A stretch of DNA of 48,395 bases from Lachnospiraceae bacterium. GTDB lineage: Bacteria; Bacillota; Clostridia; Lachnospirales; Lachnospiraceae. This document shows, piece after piece, positions 1-7,911 of this stretch. The DNA is taken from positions 1 to 48,395 of the forward strand of contig JAGAQZ010000001.1 in assembly GCA_017622505.1 (NCBI GenBank). Reading direction: 5' to 3'. A program made the translations under genes and the position numbers. The notes under the pieces are model-generated. The model was not told the origin of the DNA. It did no database searches and saw only the letters and a program-made list of their open reading frames with translations. Position 1 is the first letter of the stretch; the number at the start of each line of letters is the position of its first letter.

Positions 1-151
1 GAGGGACGTGTGGCGTTCTTTGTACCCGGCAGTAAAACCCGGATATCATCAGAACAAGGAACACTGGAATACCGTGATTTTGGACGGAACGGTTCCGACG
101 GAAGAGTTAAAAAGAATGATAGCGGAGAGTTATGATTTGGTGCAGAAATAA
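1..151 (+). CDS. MmcQ/YjbR-family protein, C-terminal fragment
   Basis: The window opens inside a gene read in the frame whose codons begin at base 2; the stop is TAA at 149-151. About 49 residues are visible. They contain a PGYHQNKEHWNTVILDG segment followed by a short helix ending ESYDLV, which is the typical C-terminal signature of MmcQ/YjbR-like proteins (a small CyaY-like fold often annotated as DNA-binding; the true role is not settled). No N-terminal part is available, so length and start cannot be judged. A good intrinsic terminator follows at 178, so the gene ends its transcription unit. Confidence 0.75.
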   Translation, partial: RDVWRSLYPAVKPGYHQNKEHWNTVILDGTVPTEELKRMIAESYDLVQK

Positions 152-177
152 TAATGACCGCAGTAATAAAAGAAACA

Positions 178-212
178 GCTATGAGGTATCAGATACGACA
201 TAGCGGTTTTTT
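178..212 (+). terminator. Intrinsic terminator after the MmcQ-like gene
   Basis: A nested hairpin has GCTATG (178-183) pairing with CATAGC (199-204) and an inner GTAT/ATAC stem. It is followed by GG and a run of T from 207. It lies 26 bases past the stop codon and just before the promoter at 230. Confidence 0.75.
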
Positions 213-229
213 ATTAAGTTGTTTGCTGC

Positions 230-258
230 TTGACAAAATATTTTCGCAAGCGTATATT
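230..258 (+). promoter_or_regulatory. SigA-type promoter of the T-box leader
   Basis: A perfect -35 TTGACA (230-235) is followed after exactly 17 bases by TATATT (253-258). Transcription should begin near 265, just ahead of the conserved T-box stem I sequence. Confidence 0.85.
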
Positions 259-269
259 ACAGTTAAAAT

Positions 270-546
270 AAATAATTCAAATGAAGAAAGACTATGACGA
301 AGACGGTTGGATTACGGAATCTTCAGAGAGTTGGCGTTTGGTGCGAGCCAATGGTGAAATAATTCAAGAACCTATCACTTCTGAGTCGGAAGACCGAAAG
401 CAAAGTTGCAAGTAGACTCTTCCCGTAATGCTGCGTGAAGGCAAAGGACTTGATGGAGTCCGGTGAGTGGCGAAATTTTCTGTTTCGCAATTTGAGTGGT
501 ACCGCGGGTTTTGAACTCGTCTCAAAGAATTTTGAGACGGGTTTTT
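270..546 (+). promoter_or_regulatory. T-box riboswitch, probably isoleucine-specific
   Basis: Stem I sequence elements run from about 285 to 395, including an AGAGAG stretch near 326. The T-box core TGGTACCGCGGG is at 497-508. Two exclusive folds are visible. The antiterminator pairs TTTGAG (491-496) with CTCAAA (521-526) and GCGGG (504-508) with CTCGT (516-520), leaving TGGTACC as the bulge. The terminator pairs 518-526 with 531-539 and ends in T542-546. The candidate specifier before ACTTCTGAG is ATC (Ile) at 374-376, followed by the expected A. The bulge is TGGT, so the tRNA discriminator should be A, which fits tRNA-Ile but not tRNA-His (C) or tRNA-Asp (G). CCT (Pro, 371-373) would also fit the bulge. 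The T-box itself is certain; the amino acid is inferred. Confidence 0.95.
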
Positions 547-658
547 CTGTTTTTATAGGGGAAATACAATGTTTACAGTAAAACGCAGATATATAAGATT
601 CGTGTTCATGAAATAATATTATAAATGATTAATATAGTTAAAAACGGAGGTGTCAGTA
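547..658 (+). other. Leader between T-box terminator and the ACT-MBL gene
   Basis: This 112-base AT-rich leader follows the T-box terminator. It carries an AGGGGA (557-562) placed before a 15-codon open frame (569-616, stop TAA) of basic character, which may be a chance frame or a leader peptide. The real Shine-Dalgarno of the next gene, CGGAGG (645-650), lies at its end. I see no second clear promoter. Confidence 0.4.
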
Positions 659-2095
659 ATGAAAAAGACCTATGTAACATCAATGCCAAATCATATCGGT
701 GCATTTTTAAAAGCGAGTAAATGTTTCTCGGCTTTAGGGATTAACATTACACGCGTAAGTTATAACAAGGCGGTGGATTCTCATACCTTATTTATTGATG
801 CGGAAGGTAGTGAAGAGCAGTTAAGAAAAGCGGATGCAGAGCTTGAAAAAATTGGTTATTTACAAAACGATAAGGAGAAGAACAGTATCGTTTTGCTGGA
901 ATTTAAGTTGAAAGACGAACCGGGAAGCGTAACGGCAATTCTTATGCTTATTAACGATTTTAATTTCAATATTTCTTACATCAGTTCCCAGGAAAACGGA
1001 ACGGATTATCAGCTTTTTAAAATGGGTCTGTATGTAGATGAACCGGATAAAATAACCCGCTTTTTAAACGAGGCAAAGAAGTTATGTAAGGTGCGCGTAA
1101 TCGATTATAACAGCACGGAAAAAGTCTATGACAACAGCATTTTTTATCATAATTATGTAGCAGGGCTTGCCGGAATGATGGGACTTTCGGAAGAAGTGAA
1201 GCAGGAACTTCTGGTACACGTCAATCTTGCTATGCAAACGCTGGATGAGCAGGGGCTGTCGCCGTATCGTACCTTTGACAGTATCAGCAAATTTGCGGAA
1301 TTGTTAGCTGCGTCCAAGGGGGAGCATTTTATCCCGAGAATCACGCAGCATCAAATAACGGACAACACGGATATTACAATCATAGAGCCCCCTTGCGGAA
1401 GCAACGTTATGGTGATAAAAAGTCTGGGCGAAGTATTGTTTGTGGATACGGGTTATGCCTGCTATCAAGAGGAAATGATGCAACTGATTTATAAGATTCT
1501 TCCAAACTTTGATCATATGAAAAAACGTGTGCTTTTAACTCACGCGGATGTGGATCATTGCGGACTTTTACCACTGTTTGATGAAGTGATTACAAGTCAT
1601 AAATCAGCTGCATGCCTAAGCAACGAGTATGAGGGCGTCAGTGGCTACAGAGAGCAGAATCCCTTGCATAAGCCGTATATTAATATTTGTAAAATTTTAA
1701 CGTCTTATGCGCCTGTAAACCCTTCTAAAATCATCGTACCTTGGGAAAATAAAGAAGAAATGTCAGAGCCTTTGACACAGATTGGTTTTTTTGATTTCGG
1801 GGAGTTGCATTTTGAGGTATACGAAGGCAAAGGCGGGCATCTGCCCGGCGAGATCGTGTTGATTGACTATAAACATCACATTGCTTTTACGGGAGATGTG
1901 TATATTAATTTGCGGGGACTGACGCCGGAGCAGGCAGAGTATAATCAGTATGCGCCCATATTAATGACTTCCGTGGATACGGACCCCGGGCTGTGTGCAG
2001 ATGAAAGAAAAGCCATTCTTCAACGCTTAGGTGTTGGGAACTGGCAGATTTTCGGTGCCCACGGTTATAAAAAAGATTATTCCGTGAATATCTGA
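659..2095 (+). CDS. Tandem ACT-domain metallo-beta-lactamase-fold protein
   Basis: This 478-residue protein has two N-terminal ACT-like domains (about residues 1-70 and 78-145), which in other proteins bind amino acids. A linker follows, then a metallo-beta-lactamase-fold domain (about 245-478) with the metal motif THADVDHCG and a later FTGDVY that fits the bridging Asp region. The substrate is unknown; hydrolase activity is inferred from intact metal ligands. I place the start at ATG 659 because CGGAGG ends 8 bases before it; a GTG at 650 overlaps that site. The gene sits directly under the T-box at 270-546 and ahead of hisS. The T-box reads as Ile-type, so I infer a link to isoleucine or branched-chain amino acid status rather than to histidine. 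I do not recognise a gene name. Confidence 0.85.
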   Translation: MKKTYVTSMPNHIGAFLKASKCFSALGINITRVSYNKAVDSHTLFIDAEGSEEQLRKADAELEKIGYLQNDKEKNSIVLLEFKLKDEPGSVTAILMLINDFNFNISYISSQENGTDYQLFKMGLYVDEPDKITRFLNEAKKLCKVRVIDYNSTEKVYDNSIFYHNYVAGLAGMMGLSEEVKQELLVHVNLAMQTLDEQGLSPYRTFDSISKFAELLAASKGEHFIPRITQHQITDNTDITIIEPPCGSNVMVIKSLGEVLFVDTGYACYQEEMMQLIYKILPNFDHMKKRVLLTHADVDHCGLLPLFDEVITSHKSAACLSNEYEGVSGYREQNPLHKPYINICKILTSYAPVNPSKIIVPWENKEEMSEPLTQIGFFDFGELHFEVYEGKGGHLPGEIVLIDYKHHIAFTGDVYINLRGLTPEQAEYNQYAPILMTSVDTDPGLCADERKAILQRLGVGNWQIFGAHGYKKDYSVNI

Positions 2096-2202
2096 AAATA
2101 TTACGCAAAAAAAGCATAAAAACCTTGTTATTTCCGCATAAAATGTGTAAAATTGATATTTGGTAGACTATGCGCGGATACAATGCATCAAGTTAAGGCA
2201 AA

Positions 2203-2225
2203 GCCGACATTTGGAGAATGCCGGC
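2203..2225 (+). other. Hairpin in the hisS leader
   Basis: GCCG-A-CATT pairs with AATG-C-CGGC around the loop TGGAG. There is no T tract after it, so it is not an intrinsic terminator. It lies about 50 bases before the hisS ribosome binding site and could be an mRNA stability or regulatory element. No clear T-box motif occurs in this gap (2096-2289). Confidence 0.4.
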
Positions 2226-2289
2226 GAAAACTGATTTTATAAAGTGAAATTAGGGTATGCGCGAGTTAAGAAATTTAAGGAGAAATAAC

Positions 2290-3552
2290 ATGAGTTTAAT
2301 CAAGAAACCGGTTACCGGTATGAAGGACATGCTTCCTGAAGAAATGCAAATCAGGGACTATGTAATGGACGAAATCAAGAATACTTACGCAAAGTTTGGT
2401 TTTTCACACATTGAAACCCCTTGCGTGGAGCATATAGAGAACCTTTGCAGTAAGCAGGGTGGCGAAAACGAGAAGCTTATTTTTAAGGTATTGAAAAGAG
2501 GCGAGAAGTTAAACCTTGAAGCTGCTAAGGAAGAAAACGACTTGGTTGACAGTGGTTTGCGTTATGATTTGACTGTGCCTTTGGCAAGATTTTATGCAAA
2601 TAATGCTGCAAACTTAAACCAGCCTTTTAAGGCATTACAGATGGGTAACGTATGGCGTGCGGACAGGCCCCAGAAGGGACGTTTCCGCCAGTTTGTGCAG
2701 TGTGATATTGATATCCTTGGTGAGCCTTCCAACTTAGCTGAAATTGAGTTGGTGCTTGCAACCACAACCCTTCTCGGAAAGCTTGGCTTTGAGAATTTTA
2801 AGGTACACATCAACGAACGTCGTATTTTGAAAGCAATGGCTGCTTACAGCGGTTTTGCCGAGGAAGATTACGACCAGGTATTTATCCAGTTGGATAAAAT
2901 GGACAAGATTGGTATCGATGGCGTGAAGGAAGCACTTTTGGGATGTGAATTCGCACCGGAATGCGTTGAGAAGTACATGACTCTCTTTGATAAAATGAAT
3001 GCCGCGGAAGACAAGCTTACTTTCTTAAAAGAAGAACTTGGCGATTGCCTGGAAGAAGGTGTGGCTGATAATCTTGCGGAGATTTTTGCAACCGTGGAAG
3101 CTGCTAAGAAGGCAGACTGTGAAATTATGTTTGACCCCACACTTGTACGTGGTATGAGCTACTACACCGGTACCATTTTCGAAATCGAAATGAAGGAATT
3201 AAACTGCAGCGTTGCAGGTGGCGGAAGATATGACAAGATGATCGGTAAGTTTACCGGAAACGATACTCCGGCATGCGGTTTCTCAATCGGTTTTGAAAGA
3301 ATTATCACCATTCTTTTAGAAAGAGGATTTAAGGTTCCCAACGCTGACAATAAAATTGCCTTTCTTTTAGAGAAGGGAATGGATGCGGCAAGAACCGGTG
3401 AAATCATCGCAGAAGCCCAGGCACTTCGTGAAGAAGGTAAAATCGTTCTGGTAGCCAAGATGAACAAGAATAAGAAGTTCCAGAAGGAACAGCTTATGAA
3501 AGACGGTTATACCGAATTTAAGGACTTCTACAGAGAAGCACTGAAGAACTAA
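2290..3552 (+). CDS. hisS: Histidine--tRNA ligase
   Basis: This class II aminoacyl-tRNA synthetase charges tRNA-His in the cytoplasm. Class II motif 2 is seen in MGNVWRADRPQKGRFRQF. The histidine-specific motif appears as LVRGMSYYTGTIFE, followed by AGGGRYD and a motif 3-like GFSIGFERI. The protein is 420 residues, normal for bacterial HisRS. The C-terminal anticodon-binding part (from about residue 325) diverges from the textbook alpha/beta pattern but is still present. I choose ATG 2290 because AAGGAG (2277-2282) precedes it; an upstream in-frame ATG at 2257 would swallow that site. It is followed by aspS, the common HisRS-AspRS pairing of Firmicutes. Whether it is co-transcribed from the upstream T-box promoter is not clear. 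Confidence 0.96.
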   Translation: MSLIKKPVTGMKDMLPEEMQIRDYVMDEIKNTYAKFGFSHIETPCVEHIENLCSKQGGENEKLIFKVLKRGEKLNLEAAKEENDLVDSGLRYDLTVPLARFYANNAANLNQPFKALQMGNVWRADRPQKGRFRQFVQCDIDILGEPSNLAEIELVLATTTLLGKLGFENFKVHINERRILKAMAAYSGFAEEDYDQVFIQLDKMDKIGIDGVKEALLGCEFAPECVEKYMTLFDKMNAAEDKLTFLKEELGDCLEEGVADNLAEIFATVEAAKKADCEIMFDPTLVRGMSYYTGTIFEIEMKELNCSVAGGGRYDKMIGKFTGNDTPACGFSIGFERIITILLERGFKVPNADNKIAFLLEKGMDAARTGEIIAEAQALREEGKIVLVAKMNKNKKFQKEQLMKDGYTEFKDFYREALKN

Positions 3553-3648
3553 TGTAAAACGAAATTATGTGCAGGGCGATATGCAAAACTGCATTCGAAG
3601 AAAGAATAAAAACAATGAACTGACGTGAGCAGTTGAAGGAGAAGAAAA

Positions 3649-5463
3649 ATGGCTGAATCAATGAAAGGCTTAAAAAGAACCCATCGTTGTACTGAGGTAA
3701 GCGAAGCGAACCTTGGACAGGTAATTACCGTAATGGGATGGGTGCAGAAGAGCAGAAACAAAGGCGGAATTATTTTTACAGACTTAAGAGACAGAAGCGG
3801 TCTTTTACAGATTATTTTTGAACAGGGCGAAAACGGAGATTTCGTAAATGCGGAAGATTTCGAAAAGGCAGAGAAACTTCGTAGTGAATTCGTTGTTGCG
3901 GTAACCGGTAAGGTTGTAAAACGTGGCGGCGCGGCAAACGAAAACTTAAAGACCGGTACGATTGAAGTACGCGCAACAGGACTTCGTATTTTATCAGAGG
4001 CAGAAACACCGCCTTTCCCCATCGAAGCAAACTCTAAGACCAAGGAAGAGTTGCGCTTAAAGCACAGATACCTTGACTTAAGAAGACCTGACCTACAGGG
4101 CAATATCATTATGCGTAGTGAAGTGGTAAATAAGATCCGTAACTTCCTTGCAGATGAAGGATTCCTTGAGATTGAAACACCGATTCTTATGAAGTCTACA
4201 CCGGAAGGCGCAAGAGACTATCTTGTTCCCAGCCGTGTGCATCCCGGAAACTTTTATGCATTGCCTCAGTCACCTCAGCTTTACAAGCAGTTGTTGATGT
4301 GTTCAGGTTATGACCGTTATTTCCAGATTGCAAAGTGTTTCCGTGACGAAGACTTACGTGCGGACAGACAGCCTGAATTCACCCAGGTGGATATGGAATT
4401 GTCTTTCGTGGATGTAGAAGATGTTTTAGATGTAAATGAGAGACTTTTAAAGAAAGTCTTTGAAGATACCATCGGCGTGGAAGTAAGCCTTCCTTTGCCC
4501 AGAATTACCTGGCAGGATGCTATGGACCGTTTCGGTTCAGACAAGCCTGATACACGTTTCGGTATGGAGTTACAGAATGTATCCGATGTAGTTGCAGGCT
4601 GTGGTTTCAGTGTATTCACAGGTGCCCTTGAAAATGGCGGTTCCGTACGCGGTTTGAATGCCAAGGGTCAGGCAGGAATGCCTCGTAAAAAAATTGATGC
4701 CCTTGTAGAGTTTGCAAAGGGTTACGGTGCGAAGGGTCTTGCTTACCTTGCAATCAACGAAGACGGTACCTATAAGTCATCTTTTGCCAAGTTTATGACA
4801 GAAGAAGAGCTTGCCAAATTGGTAGAAGCGATGGACGGACAGCCCGGCGACTTGCTTTTGTTTGCGGCAGACAAGAATAAAGTGGTTTGGGATGTTTTGG
4901 GCGCACTTCGTCTGGAACTTGCCAAGACTATGGAATTGATTGATAACAGTAAATACAACTTCCTTTGGGTAACCGAATTCCCTCTTCTTGAGTGGGATGA
5001 GGAAGAGAAGCGTTTCGTAGCGGTTCATCACCCGTTTACAATGCCTATGGACGAGGATATTCCTTACCTTGACAGCGACCCCGGACGTGTACGTGCTAAG
5101 GCTTATGACATCGTATTAAACGGTACAGAGCTTGGTGGCGGTAGCGTGCGTATCCATCAGGGTGATATCCAGAGCAAGATGTTCGAAATGCTTGGATTTA
5201 CACCGGAGCAGGCACACAGCCAGTTTGGTTTCCTTTTGGATGCATTCAAGTACGGTGTACCCCCTCATGCAGGTTTGGCTTACGGCCTTGACCGTATGAT
5301 TATGCTTATGGTAAAAGCTGAGTCTATCCGTGACGTAATGGCCTTCCCGAAGGTAAAAGATGCTTCCTGTCTTATGTCAGAAGCGCCTAATGTGGTAGAT
5401 CCTAAGCAGTTGGAAGAACTTTGCATCAAGATTGATCTTCCTGCAGAAGAAACAGAAGAATAA
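3649..5463 (+). CDS. aspS: Aspartate--tRNA ligase (bacterial type, with GAD insert)
   Basis: This class II synthetase charges tRNA-Asp. At 604 residues it has the bacterial layout: an OB-fold anticodon domain (about 1-115), then the catalytic core with motif 2 FRDEDLRADRQPEFTQ, then a GAD insertion (about 290-420), then motif 3 GLAYGLDRMIMLM near the C-terminus. Residues RYLDLRR mark the hinge before the catalytic domain. GAAGGAG before ATG 3649 supports the start. It lies 96 bases after hisS with no terminator between, so the two are probably one operon, and a strong terminator follows at 5491. The sequence alone does not show whether the enzyme also charges tRNA-Asn. Confidence 0.97.
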   Translation: MAESMKGLKRTHRCTEVSEANLGQVITVMGWVQKSRNKGGIIFTDLRDRSGLLQIIFEQGENGDFVNAEDFEKAEKLRSEFVVAVTGKVVKRGGAANENLKTGTIEVRATGLRILSEAETPPFPIEANSKTKEELRLKHRYLDLRRPDLQGNIIMRSEVVNKIRNFLADEGFLEIETPILMKSTPEGARDYLVPSRVHPGNFYALPQSPQLYKQLLMCSGYDRYFQIAKCFRDEDLRADRQPEFTQVDMELSFVDVEDVLDVNERLLKKVFEDTIGVEVSLPLPRITWQDAMDRFGSDKPDTRFGMELQNVSDVVAGCGFSVFTGALENGGSVRGLNAKGQAGMPRKKIDALVEFAKGYGAKGLAYLAINEDGTYKSSFAKFMTEEELAKLVEAMDGQPGDLLLFAADKNKVVWDVLGALRLELAKTMELIDNSKYNFLWVTEFPLLEWDEEEKRFVAVHHPFTMPMDEDIPYLDSDPGRVRAKAYDIVLNGTELGGGSVRIHQGDIQSKMFEMLGFTPEQAHSQFGFLLDAFKYGVPPHAGLAYGLDRMIMLMVKAESIRDVMAFPKVKDASCLMSEAPNVVDPKQLEELCIKIDLPAEETEE

Positions 5464-5490
5464 AAGAGCGAGTTGTAAGAAACTCTGATG

Positions 5491-5523
5491 GAATCCTCTC
5501 GTTTGTTGCGGGAGGATTCTTTT
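5491..5523 (+). terminator. Intrinsic terminator after aspS
   Basis: GAATCCTC (5491-5498) pairs with GAGGATTC (5512-5519), followed by four T. It lies 28 bases past the aspS stop. Confidence 0.9.
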
Positions 5524-5612
5524 CATACAATGTAATGAACGTTTGGGATATAATATATTGTTTGCCGAGTTATACATTGGTTGCTATGTAAAATGTAAAA
5601 CGGGAGATGTGT

Positions 5613-6350
5613 ATGCTGAATATTTACCTTGCGGACCTTGCCGGTCCAGAAGACTTTTATAATAAAAAAGTGAATATATTGCATCAGGAACGGGCAGAGA
5701 AAATAGGTGCTTATAAAATGTCCGCAGACCGCATCAGAGGGCTAGGTGCCGGACTTCTTCTGGAAAGAGGTTTAGAGGGCTATTTGGCCGATTTACGGGC
5801 GAATGAAGAGGTAAACGGGCGGGACGGCAACAATAAGTGTAATCCAAGTTATGCCATACCAAAGGACGAGGAAGGACGATATATCATTCACTATGGTTAT
5901 GGCCCACAGGGAAAGCCGTATTTGATTGATTATCCCGGTATATATTTTAGCTTGTCGCATTCAGGAAATATGGCGGTATTAGCCATCTCAAATAGTGAAG
6001 TAGGCATTGATGTGCAGGAGCGCCGCGGTTATCAGGAGAAGGTGGTGAAACGCTTTTATCATGAGAGTGAGATTGCTGTAATAGAGGCAATTTCAGATCC
6101 GGCAGAGAAAGCTAATTGCTTTTATAAAATGTGGACGGGAAAGGAAGCTTATATCAAATATACCGGCAAAGGAATGGGGCAGGACTTGCGAAGTTTCGGC
6201 GTGGATTTAGTTAATGAATGTATCCTGGAAGATGGCAAGAAAGTTGCTTTGTGTAAAACAATCCGTATGGAAAGTAACGATTATTTTTGTTCCCTTGTTT
6301 GCGATATAAAACTACAAAAAATTGATAAAATCAGCAAAATCCAACTGTAA
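5613..6350 (+). CDS. 4'-phosphopantetheinyl transferase, Sfp type
   Basis: The enzyme moves the phosphopantetheine arm of coenzyme A onto a serine of a carrier protein. Family hallmarks are FSLSHSG, VGIDVQ (metal-binding Asp) and WTGKEAYIKYTGKGM, in the usual order and spacing. The length is 245 residues, typical of the Sfp class rather than the shorter AcpS. Start ATG 5613 has GGGAG (5602-5606) six bases upstream; ATG 5607 directly abuts that site and is less likely. No NRPS or PKS genes are in the window, so the carrier target is unknown. The gene is monocistronic, between terminators at 5491 and 6336. Confidence 0.92.
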   Translation: MLNIYLADLAGPEDFYNKKVNILHQERAEKIGAYKMSADRIRGLGAGLLLERGLEGYLADLRANEEVNGRDGNNKCNPSYAIPKDEEGRYIIHYGYGPQGKPYLIDYPGIYFSLSHSGNMAVLAISNSEVGIDVQERRGYQEKVVKRFYHESEIAVIEAISDPAEKANCFYKMWTGKEAYIKYTGKGMGQDLRSFGVDLVNECILEDGKKVALCKTIRMESNDYFCSLVCDIKLQKIDKISKIQL

Positions 6351-6364
6351 TCTGCTGGATTTTT
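6336..6364 (+). terminator. Intrinsic terminator overlapping the end of the PPTase gene
   Basis: AAAATCCA (6336-6343) pairs with TGGATTTT (6356-6363). The stem begins inside the last codons of the transferase gene, and its T-rich arm serves as the U tract. Confidence 0.6.
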
Positions 6365-6381
6365 GTGCATTTTGCACAAAA
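6361..6381. repeat. Perfect palindrome, 9-bp arms, 3-base centre
   Basis: TTTTGTGCA (6361-6369) is repeated in inverse orientation as TGCACAAAA (6373-6381). It overlaps the T tract of the previous terminator and lies about 80 bases upstream of the EAL gene. It could be a second terminator arm or an operator. Confidence 0.6.
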
Positions 6382-6462
6382 GAAAAAAGCTTGATTGTCA
6401 AAGTTTACGATAGACTACATAACGGGGTTATGGTATCTTATATGTAAGGGGATTTTTTTGAC

Positions 6463-7770
6463 GTGCTTATGTTGAGACTTGAGTTGGAGGACAGGATGGA
6501 AAGAGACAAATTAACCGGTTTGTTGCTGTTTAATGATTTTTTAAATGTTGCAACCGACAAATTGAAAGAGAGTGATGCTGAGGATACTATGGTGGTAATC
6601 TCTACAGACATCACTAAATTTAAGTACATAAACCGTTTATACGGCTATGAAGCAGGAGACCGTCTGATTCAGCAGTTGGCGGAAATTTGTGTGATGCAGG
6701 ATGGTTATATGGTCGCATGCCGTCCGTATTCAGACCATATTGTCAGTTTATTTAATATCGGTCAGTTGACTTGGGAAGAGTTTGAAGAGAAATTAAAAGT
6801 AATACAGGATGACTTTGTTGCAAAGCATAAAAATGAGTTTCCGAAAGCTTCCCTGCATCTGAATACCGGTGTTCATGTAATTGAAAGCAGATACGAGAAT
6901 ATTGCTTCTGCAATCGATAAGGCAAATGTAGCCAGACGTAGTGTAAAGGGTAATTATAATGTGCCCTGTGCCCGCTATAACCGTAAGATTGAGGAGACCA
7001 AAGAAGGGGATGCTAAGATTATTCCCATCTTTGATAAAGCTTTGGAAGATAAGTCTATTCTGGTATATTTCCAGCCTAAAGTCAGTGTTAGTGAAAATGC
7101 CGTAGTAGGTGCGGAGGCACTTACAAGATTGAAAGATGAGGACGGCAATATTATTCCGCCGGCACTTTTTATCTCCGTACTGGAGAACAGTGGTAAAATT
7201 CTGGAACTTGACTGGTATGTAATGCGTTATGTTTTTGCGAAGATCCGCAAATGGTTGGATGAAGGCAAAACACCCAAGAGAGTATCCATTAACTTAAGTA
7301 AGTTGCATTTTTATTATGATAATCTTGTAAACGATATTATTGAGGAATTTGATTCCTACAATATTTCACCGGAATATATTGAGTTTGAAGTAACAGAGTC
7401 TGTATTCTTTGAAGAAGCACAGCTTATCATTAAGAAAATTGAGAAACTTCGTGAACGTGGTTTCCGCGTCAGCGTGGATGACTTCGGTGCAGGATATTCT
7501 TCACTTAATTTGATTGGTATTTTACCTGTTGATATTATTAAATTGGATAAAGGTTTTATTAAGAACAGTTTGGGCAACAATCGAGGTAAAAACATCATCA
7601 AAGGATTGATTTCCATTCTGAATGAAATTGATTTGGAAATTGTCTGTGAAGGTATTGAGACCAAGGAAGAGGAGAAGATTGTATATGAATTCGGATGCGA
7701 TTCCATGCAGGGATTCTTATATGACAAACCGATTCCGGTAGAAGATTTTGAACGTAAATATGTAATTTAA
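6463..7770 (+). CDS. Degenerate GGDEF plus intact EAL protein (c-di-GMP phosphodiesterase)
   Basis: The protein has 435 residues. The N-terminal half opens with a run-in of the form RDKLTGL and has the GGDEF-domain signature DITKFKYINRLYGYEAGDRL, but the GGDEF loop itself reads like RPYSDHIVS, so cyclase activity should be lost. The C-terminal EAL domain keeps the key residues: EALTRL, SINLS, EVTES, DDFGAGYSS, KLDKGFI, CEGIET and QGFLYDKP. It is therefore a likely c-di-GMP phosphodiesterase, with the dead GGDEF perhaps acting as a GTP sensor as in other such proteins. There is no membrane segment. The start is uncertain: GTG 6463 has AAGGGGA 10 bases upstream and keeps the run-in helix, but ATG 6496 has GGAGGA four to five bases before it. 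It is monocistronic. Confidence 0.9.
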   Translation: MLMLRLELEDRMERDKLTGLLLFNDFLNVATDKLKESDAEDTMVVISTDITKFKYINRLYGYEAGDRLIQQLAEICVMQDGYMVACRPYSDHIVSLFNIGQLTWEEFEEKLKVIQDDFVAKHKNEFPKASLHLNTGVHVIESRYENIASAIDKANVARRSVKGNYNVPCARYNRKIEETKEGDAKIIPIFDKALEDKSILVYFQPKVSVSENAVVGAEALTRLKDEDGNIIPPALFISVLENSGKILELDWYVMRYVFAKIRKWLDEGKTPKRVSINLSKLHFYYDNLVNDIIEEFDSYNISPEYIEFEVTESVFFEEAQLIIKKIEKLRERGFRVSVDDFGAGYSSLNLIGILPVDIIKLDKGFIKNSLGNNRGKNIIKGLISILNEIDLEIVCEGIETKEEEKIVYEFGCDSMQGFLYDKPIPVEDFERKYVI

Positions 7771-7789
7771 AGAGTAAAAGTGATAGACG

Positions 7790-7826
7790 CCCTTCTTGCC
7801 GTCAATGCGGTAAGGAGGGTATTTTT
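7790..7826 (+). terminator. Intrinsic terminator after the EAL gene
   Basis: CCCTTCTTGCC-G (7790-7801) pairs with C-GGTAAGGAGGG (up to 7819) around a short loop, with wobble pairs, followed by TATTTTT. Confidence 0.88.
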
Positions 7827-7865
7827 ATGTGATTATTAAAAATATGTGTATATATTCACGTCTTT

Positions 7866-7896
7866 ATTCTTTTATGAATAAAATATATAAAAGAAT
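7866..7896 (+). repeat. Inverted repeat just before the amidase RBS
   Basis: ATTCTTTTAT (7866-7875) and ATAAAAGAAT (7887-7896) are a perfect 10-bp inverted pair separated by 11 AT-rich bases. It ends 3 bases before AGGAG, so it could be an operator or an mRNA hairpin affecting translation. Confidence 0.65.
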
Positions 7897-7911
7897 CATA
7901 AGGAGAGCATT

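Noticed and set aside
270-546. T-box as a histidine or aspartate sensor for hisS/aspS
   Set aside because: The TGGT bulge fits discriminator A, whereas tRNA-His carries C and tRNA-Asp G; a CAC triplet exists at 376-378 but lacks the usual following purine.
2257-2289. Upstream in-frame start for hisS
   Set aside because: It would include the AAGGAG ribosome site used by ATG 2290.
3549-4109. 186-codon minus-strand frame over the start of aspS
   Set aside because: It lies antisense to clear AspRS motifs and has no supporting signals.
6361-6381. Rex-type redox operator
   Set aside because: The arms resemble TTGTG..CACAA, but the spacing is one base short and the flanking positions differ.
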